From positions 1 through 55,052 of the forward strand of contig JBCCHN010000024.1 of NCBI GenBank assembly GCA_039028695.1: a stretch of DNA of 55,052 nucleotides, in the 5' to 3' direction. Every line of letters starts with the position of its first letter. The stretch's first letter is position 1. Shown here one piece after another: positions 50,992 to 55,052 of this stretch. Below the pieces are notes generated by a model. It was given only the letters and a program-made list of their open reading frames with translations. It searched no databases and was not told where the DNA came from. The DNA is from JANQKX01 sp039028695 (GTDB lineage: Bacteria; Pseudomonadota; Alphaproteobacteria; Kiloniellales; Kiloniellaceae). The position numbers were made by a program, and so were the translations under genes.

Positions 50992-51747
50992 ATGAATGTA
51001 GACGGATTGGCTGCCATCGTAACCGGCGGCGCCTCGGGTTTGGGCGCCGCGACAGGTCAAGCATTGGCCAAAGCAGGCGCCAAGGTGACGCTGTTGGACG
51101 TGGGCGAGGAGACCGTCGCGGCGACAGCCAAGGAAATCGGTGCCCTGGGCTTGGTGTGCGATGTGGCATCGGCGGAAGCGGCCGAGGCGGCCGTTGCTCA
51201 GGCCCGCGAAGCCCATGGCCCGTGCCGGGTATTGGTCAATTGCGCGGGGATCGCGCCGGCCAAACGCATCGTGGGGCGGAACGGCCCCATGGCCTTGGCT
51301 GACTTCGAGCATGTGATTCGGGTCAATCTGATCGGCAGCTTCAACCTGCTTCGCTTGGCGGCGGCCGACATGTTGAGCGTGGATGGGCTGGAAGATGGTG
51401 AGCGGGGAGTGATCATTTCCACCTCGTCCATCGCTGCCGACGAGGGCCAGTTGGGCCAAGCTGCCTATGCAGCCTCAAAGGCGGGGATCAAGGGCATGAT
51501 GTTGCCGGCGGCGCGCGAGTTCGCCAAGTCGGGTATCCGGGTGCTGACCATCGCACCAGGCCTCATCGGCACGCCCTTGCTTTTAAACATGCCCCAGGAA
51601 GTTCAAGACAATCTGGCCGGCCAGGTGCCCTTCCCCCATCGCTTCGGCCACCCGTCAGAGTTTTCCGGCCTGGTGATGCATCTTGTTGAAAATGTCATGA
51701 TAAATGCGGACACCATCCGGCTCGACGGCGCCATGCGCATGCAGTAA
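50992..51747 (+). CDS. SDR-family 3-hydroxyacyl-CoA dehydrogenase (type 2-like)
   Basis: 251 residues. NAD site GGASGLG at 12-18, NCAGIAPA, catalytic Y159 and K163 (AYAASKAG). The large block LPAAREFAKSGIRVLTIAPGLIGTPLL and the C-terminal MINADTIRLDGAMRMQ match type 2 (HSD17B10-like) enzymes, which oxidise 3-hydroxyacyl-CoA and steroids. Substrate by homology only. It meets the convergent pterin dehydratase. Confidence 0.9.
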   Translation: MNVDGLAAIVTGGASGLGAATGQALAKAGAKVTLLDVGEETVAATAKEIGALGLVCDVASAEAAEAAVAQAREAHGPCRVLVNCAGIAPAKRIVGRNGPMALADFEHVIRVNLIGSFNLLRLAAADMLSVDGLEDGERGVIISTSSIAADEGQLGQAAYAASKAGIKGMMLPAAREFAKSGIRVLTIAPGLIGTPLLLNMPQEVQDNLAGQVPFPHRFGHPSEFSGLVMHLVENVMINADTIRLDGAMRMQ

Positions 51748-51752
51748 TCGTT

Positions 51753-51775
51753 GTAGACAGACGGATCTGTCCTAC
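51753..51775. terminator. Possible bidirectional hairpin between SDR and phhB-like genes
   Basis: GTAGACAGA (51753-51761) pairs with TCTGT-C-CTAC (51766-51775) with a CGGA loop and one bulge, in the 34-bp gap of convergent genes. No T tract, so an intrinsic terminator is not assured. Confidence 0.35.
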
Positions 51776-51781
51776 GAAGTC

Positions 51782-52072
51782 TCAAGAGGCGAAGCGTTCA
51801 ATCGCTTGTGCAAGTTTTAGATCTTTTTGGGACAGGCCGTCGCAGTCGTGGGTGGTCAGCGTAATTTCTACCCTATTGTAAACATTGAACCATTCAGGGT
51901 GATGGTCCATTTTTTCGGCTGCCAAGGCCACGCGATTCATAAAGCCCCAGGCCTGGTTGAAGGATTTGAATTTGAAGGACTTGGCGATGGCGTCTCGTCC
52001 TTCTTGCGGTGTCCAGCCAGGCAGTTCAGCTAGGGCAGTGGCTCTTTCGGACTCGGTCAATCTTTCCGTCAT
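51782..52072 (-). CDS. Pterin-4a-carbinolamine dehydratase
   Basis: 96 residues of the PCD/DCoH family. KMDHHPEWFNVYNRVEITLTTHDCDGL is the signature with the catalytic histidines, and LPGWTPQEGRDAIAKSFKFKSFNQAW opens the fold. It recycles tetrahydropterin cofactor for aromatic hydroxylases, or has a side role. No phenylalanine hydroxylase gene is visible. Monocistronic. Confidence 0.92.
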   Translation of the reverse strand: MTERLTESERATALAELPGWTPQEGRDAIAKSFKFKSFNQAWGFMNRVALAAEKMDHHPEWFNVYNRVEITLTTHDCDGLSQKDLKLAQAIERFAS

Positions 52073-52162
52073 CGGGGTCTCGCTGATTCAGGGTTGGGCA
52101 AGGTCGGGTCAGGTAAACTTGACATGCTTGGCGTCAGGGTCAAGGCAAGTTAGGCTATATTC

Positions 52163-52576
52163 ATGGCACAGTCACACGATGTGGGGCGCTATTCGACGCC
52201 TCCCAAAATTAGCGAATTGGAAGCCATGGCCCGCGAGGCCTTTGCCTATATTCCATCGGAATTGCGCCGGGTTCTTGGCGACGTGGTCATTCAAGTGACC
52301 GATTTTCCCGATGATGAGGTTATGGAAGAGCTGGACTGTGAATCCCCCTTCGATCTTCTGGGGCTCTATAAGGGCGTGGACCTGACCCGCAAGTCCGTTA
52401 TGGAGGGTATGCCCGAGACCGATCTGATCTACCTCTACCGCCGACCCATTTTGGATTACTGGTGCGAGAGCGGCGAGGACCTAGCCCATGTGGTCCGTCA
52501 TGTGCTGATCCACGAAATCGGTCACCACTTCGGCTTTTCCGATGACGACATGGACCGCATCGAGCTGGAGGCCTAA
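52163..52576 (+). CDS. Metallopeptidase family protein (zincin-like, DUF1025)
   Basis: 137 residues. Zinc motif HEIGHHFG at 117-124 with the DDDMDRIE helix after it; PRRPILDYW and LGLYKGVDLTRKSV are typical. This minimal metzincin-like fold is widespread in alphaproteobacteria; no substrate known. ATG 52163 is the start used; no strong ribosome site. The 255 bp after its stop have no gene. Confidence 0.88.
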   Translation: MAQSHDVGRYSTPPKISELEAMAREAFAYIPSELRRVLGDVVIQVTDFPDDEVMEELDCESPFDLLGLYKGVDLTRKSVMEGMPETDLIYLYRRPILDYWCESGEDLAHVVRHVLIHEIGHHFGFSDDDMDRIELEA

Positions 52577-52831
52577 AGGCGGCCTAAGGGTCGCGGCGGG
52601 CATTTTTGTGGGCGCTTTTTCCTCTCTTTGAAGTTTCCGGCCATGCATCTCGACTTTTTGAGGGGCCAGCTCTCGCCACGCCAACACTGGGGCAACCTTG
52701 GGGCAGCCTTGGGAATGTCCGCGGAGCCTACCTCGCCGGTGATGGGATGAGGCTTTCCCTTTGATCTTTCCTCGGGCAGGTTGTTGGCCGAATCGCCGCC
52801 CGAATTCCAACCACAGTCCAGCGGAGGGATG

Positions 52832-53605
52832 ATGAGAGTCACCGTTTGTCAAATTGACCCGCGAGACGGCTACCTTGATGCCTGCCTCGCTGCCTTGGGA
52901 GACCATTTGCGGCAGGAAGCAAGTGATTTTGTTCTGCTCCCGGAAATGAGCCTGGCGGAATGGCTGGCAGCGGACCCGAGTCCCGACGGGGCCAAATGGA
53001 CGGCGGCGGTGGCGCAACACGAAAACTATATCGAGCGCCTGTCGGACCTGGGCGCGACCGCCGTGATGGGAACCCGCCCGATTGTGCGGCGCAATGGCAG
53101 CCGCCGGAACCAGGCCTATCTTTGGACGGCGGCAGCGGGTGCCGTCGGTATCCATGAAAAGTACTACCTGCCCGACGAGGAGGGTTACTGGGAGCATCGC
53201 TGGTACGACCGGGGGGCGAAGAATTTCGACCTGGCGCGGGCCCTGGGCCTGCGCATCGGTGTGCAGATCTGTACCGAGATGTGGTTCTTCGAATGGGCTC
53301 GCCACTATGCATCGGCCCGCGCCGACTTGCTCTGCGTCCCCCGAGCCACCCCCCACGGCACCCAGTCCAAGTGGCTGGCGGGCGGGCAGGCCGCTGCGGT
53401 TTGTTCCGGGGCCTATTGCCTATCCTCGAACCTTTGGTGCCCAGTGGGGGACAAGGCGAACTGCGGCGGGCTTTCCTGGGTTGTGGATCCCGAAGGTGTG
53501 GTCTTGGCAACCACTGACGACGCCAATCCTTTCGCCACCGTAGAGATCGACCCGGAATTCGCCCGAATGAGCAAAAAAACCTATCCTCGCTACGTACCGG
53601 AATAG
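52832..53605 (+). CDS. Carbon-nitrogen hydrolase (nitrilase superfamily)
   Basis: 257 residues. The triad is E38 (LLPEMS), K110 (GIHEKYYLPDE) and C147 (VQICTEMWFF). ATG 52832 is preferred, four bases after GGAGG (52823-52827); an ATG three bases upstream and a longer frame also exist. Members include omega-amidases, N-carbamoyl hydrolases and N-acyltransferases; substrate open. The W-rich stretch after the cysteine is notable. Convergent with the epimerase gene, 41-bp gap. Confidence 0.88.
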   Translation: MRVTVCQIDPRDGYLDACLAALGDHLRQEASDFVLLPEMSLAEWLAADPSPDGAKWTAAVAQHENYIERLSDLGATAVMGTRPIVRRNGSRRNQAYLWTAAAGAVGIHEKYYLPDEEGYWEHRWYDRGAKNFDLARALGLRIGVQICTEMWFFEWARHYASARADLLCVPRATPHGTQSKWLAGGQAAAVCSGAYCLSSNLWCPVGDKANCGGLSWVVDPEGVVLATTDDANPFATVEIDPEFARMSKKTYPRYVPE

Positions 53606-53646
53606 GCGAGACGAAAAGATGATTGGCTTAAGAGCCCCTGTGTCTT

Positions 53647-54522
53647 CTAGCGTGGCCCGACTTCGGCCAAGGCATCGGTGATCTGAGGCTGCCAGCCTAA
53701 CGCTTTACGAATCTTTTCGCTGCACATCTGCTGATCGAGCGTGGGTCCTTCGGCATCGGTGCCGTGGATTGCGATGGCCTGATCCCGCGGTAGGAAAGAC
53801 AACTCGACTGTCGATGTAAATCGGCGGCCAATGGCCCGGGCCACATCAGCGACCGGCACTCCTTCTTGCGCGGCCACGTTATAAGCTTCGCCCGGCGGCG
53901 CATGTTCCAGTACCAGATGGTAGGCGGAGGCCAAATCCCGGCGATGAACCAGAGGCCACCGGGTCTCCGCTGTGCCCCAAATTTCGATCCTGCCCCGCTC
54001 GCGGGCTTCCGCGATGAAGCGCTCAATGACCCCGCTGTTGCGAGTGTAGGTCATGGCCGGGTGCACCATATTCGCCGCAAAAACCTCCGACCGACGAAGT
54101 AGGGCGTAGTTGTCCAATGCCCAGCGAAAGGCCGAAATGGACCGCAAAGGACTGGTTTCGACGGCGGCCCGGTCCCCGGTTTCGCCATAAAGCCACACGC
54201 CCCCGGTGTAGAGAAACCGCAACGGCCGGCCCAGCCGGCGCCCTTCCTCGACGAGCGCTTGCATCAGCTGGCGGTCAACCTCTGCCATGTCTTCGGTGAA
54301 GGTGGCGGCGGTGTGGACCACGGCATCCACCTGCTGCAGCACCGGGACCCAGTCGTTGGGCTGCCTGATATCGCCCCTCAAAGCTTGGGCGCCCCGGGCC
54401 ACCACGTTCTGTTCCGCCTCGTTCGAACGGGCGAGGGCGATCAGAAAATGCCCATGGGAAACCAATTCGTCCAGGACGGCGCCGCCGACACTGCCAGTGC
54501 CGCCCAACATTAGAATACGCAT
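53647..54522 (-). CDS. NAD-dependent epimerase/dehydratase family (extended or atypical SDR)
   Basis: 291 residues. N-terminal LGGTGSVGGAVLDEL (GxxGxxG at 7-13), then DAVVHTAATFTEDMAEVD, RFLYTGGVWLYGETG. The usual YxxxK appears as YALLR (DNYALLRRSEVF), so the catalytic lysine is apparently Arg; reductase chemistry may be altered. MTYTRNSGVIERFIAEARE is the substrate-side segment. It starts 17 bp after the unknown gene at the right edge, suggesting coexpression. Confidence 0.82.
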   Translation of the reverse strand: MRILMLGGTGSVGGAVLDELVSHGHFLIALARSNEAEQNVVARGAQALRGDIRQPNDWVPVLQQVDAVVHTAATFTEDMAEVDRQLMQALVEEGRRLGRPLRFLYTGGVWLYGETGDRAAVETSPLRSISAFRWALDNYALLRRSEVFAANMVHPAMTYTRNSGVIERFIAEARERGRIEIWGTAETRWPLVHRRDLASAYHLVLEHAPPGEAYNVAAQEGVPVADVARAIGRRFTSTVELSFLPRDQAIAIHGTDAEGPTLDQQMCSEKIRKALGWQPQITDALAEVGPR

Positions 54523-54539
54523 AAGCTGATCCCGACGCT

Positions 54540-55052
54540 CTAGCCTTCCAAGGCCACAAAGGCGAGGGATTGCCGTGCCGTGCGACGGCTGTGGCGCCGT
54601 TTGAGGGGCGTGTTGAAAAAGCGGTTCAGTGACGCTGTCAGATCCGGCACCCAGTCCGCCTTTGGATCGCCCTGATACAATGCTCTGGCAGCGGCCCAGG
54701 TTTTAACCAGGTGGCAGGAAACGATGTGCTCGAATTGGCCATGATCGAAAAGCCCGTAGCCGGTTTCGGTGAAAAAGGCATCGGCATTCGTGACCGACCA
54801 AGAGGTTAAGTCTTGATGCGGATCCACATAGTCGCTGTTGCGGCCGGCGAAACACGCCATTTGCAAGAGGGCTTGGGGCCAAAGATCGGGCACCTTTTCG
54901 CAAAGGGCCTTGGCGGCTTCGGCGAAGGTGATGGCGTGGGTAAAGTCCAGCCAGCCCACGTTGTCGGACACGGGCCGGTCGCTGCGCTGCTCGTAGCTGC
55001 GATCGAAATAAAGCATATTCCAAGCAGCCGTGCCCAAGAGAGCGTCAAAGAG
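54540..55052 (-). CDS. Uncharacterised protein, C-terminal part, cut by window edge
   Basis: 170 residues are visible; the frame stays open to the right edge (LFDALLGTAAWNMLYFDRSYE), so the start is outside. Not recognised. Features are SDNVGWLDFTHAITFAEAAKALCEKVPDLWPQALLQMACFAGRN (helical, with conserved-looking Trp and His), HIVSCHLVKTWAAARAL (His-Cys-His) and a basic C-terminal tail. The regular helices and histidines could bind metal or a cofactor, but this is speculation. Confidence 0.6.
   Translation of the reverse strand, partial: LFDALLGTAAWNMLYFDRSYEQRSDRPVSDNVGWLDFTHAITFAEAAKALCEKVPDLWPQALLQMACFAGRNSDYVDPHQDLTSWSVTNADAFFTETGYGLFDHGQFEHIVSCHLVKTWAAARALYQGDPKADWVPDLTASLNRFFNTPLKRRHSRRTARQSLAFVALEG

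Noticed and set aside
50275..51459. 394-codon minus-strand frame
   Set aside because: Antisense to the EamA transporter and SDR genes, both with clear motifs. Shadow.
52481..53356. 291-codon minus-strand frame
   Set aside because: Antisense to the metallopeptidase end and the nitrilase gene; repetitive basic/glycine translation. Shadow.
1..55052. CRISPR arrays, rRNA or tRNA genes, prophage modules
   Set aside because: No spaced direct-repeat array, no rRNA or tRNA-like sequence and no phage structural genes were seen by reading; a covariance-model search was not possible here.

Overview
This is a chromosomal segment of an alphaproteobacterium, most like Rhodospirillales. The signs are the gene order, the protein sequences, moderately high G+C and frequent GTG/TTG starts. 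It is dense housekeeping DNA and very probably carries both the chromosome replication origin and the centromere. The segment between the DUF299 regulator gene (RP001-like) and hemE (about 16.2-16.85 kb) matches the origin locus known from Caulobacter and Rickettsia. It has an AT-rich tract and several near-consensus DnaA boxes. Transcription diverges from it: ppsR-maf-coaE-dnaQ to the left and hemE-hemH-hemJ-rho to the right. About 13 kb to the right lie mnmE-mnmG-rsmG-parA-parB with two perfect parS palindromes, one inside the rsmG coding sequence.

Layout. 1-1.09 kb: AT-richer acquired DNA, consisting of the end of an IS3-type element and a Mrr-like nuclease gene, joined to a comM gene that has lost its first ~40%. 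2.0-6.1 kb (minus): histidine operon hisB-hisH-GNAT-hisA-hisF-hisE-HIT. 6.3-8.2 kb: hslVU protease. 8.2-11.5 kb (minus): Tim44-like protein, mltA, Smr protein and XRE regulator. 11.6-13.3 kb: fxsA, a histidine phosphatase and secB. 13.3-16.2 kb (minus): dnaQ, coaE, maf, ppsR. Then oriC. 16.85-21.1 kb: haem synthesis (hemE, hemH, hemJ) and rho. 21.2-25.5 kb (minus): a likely operon of a DUF255/thioredoxin protein, an alkyltransferase, a dienelactone hydrolase and a quinone reductase. 25.7-32.3 kb: DUF6489, mnmE, mnmG, rsmG, parA, parB.

32.7-35.4 kb is less ordered: a DinB-fold protein, a decayed reading frame, a methyltransferase and a secreted protein of unknown function. 35.6-38.3 kb (minus): argG and an aldehyde dehydrogenase. 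38.6-41.0 kb: a hybrid sensor kinase. 41.2-43.7 kb (minus): rlmN, an IalB-like exported protein and a SPOUT RNA methylase. 43.9-47.2 kb: Rhizobium etli-type asparaginase, quinone reductase and a methyltransferase. 47.3-49.7 kb (minus): GFA protein and acetoacetyl-CoA synthetase. 49.9-55 kb: EamA transporter, SDR dehydrogenase, pterin dehydratase, zincin-like protein, nitrilase-family amidohydrolase, SDR epimerase and a gene cut by the right edge.

The best leads are the oriC/parS pair, the acquired segment interrupting comM with an IS that seems to give the nuclease a chimeric tail, a sigma32-like hslVU promoter that would give a nearly leaderless mRNA, and the degenerate frame at 33.4-33.9 kb. 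I found no CRISPR array, rRNA or tRNA, and no clearly new multi-gene system.
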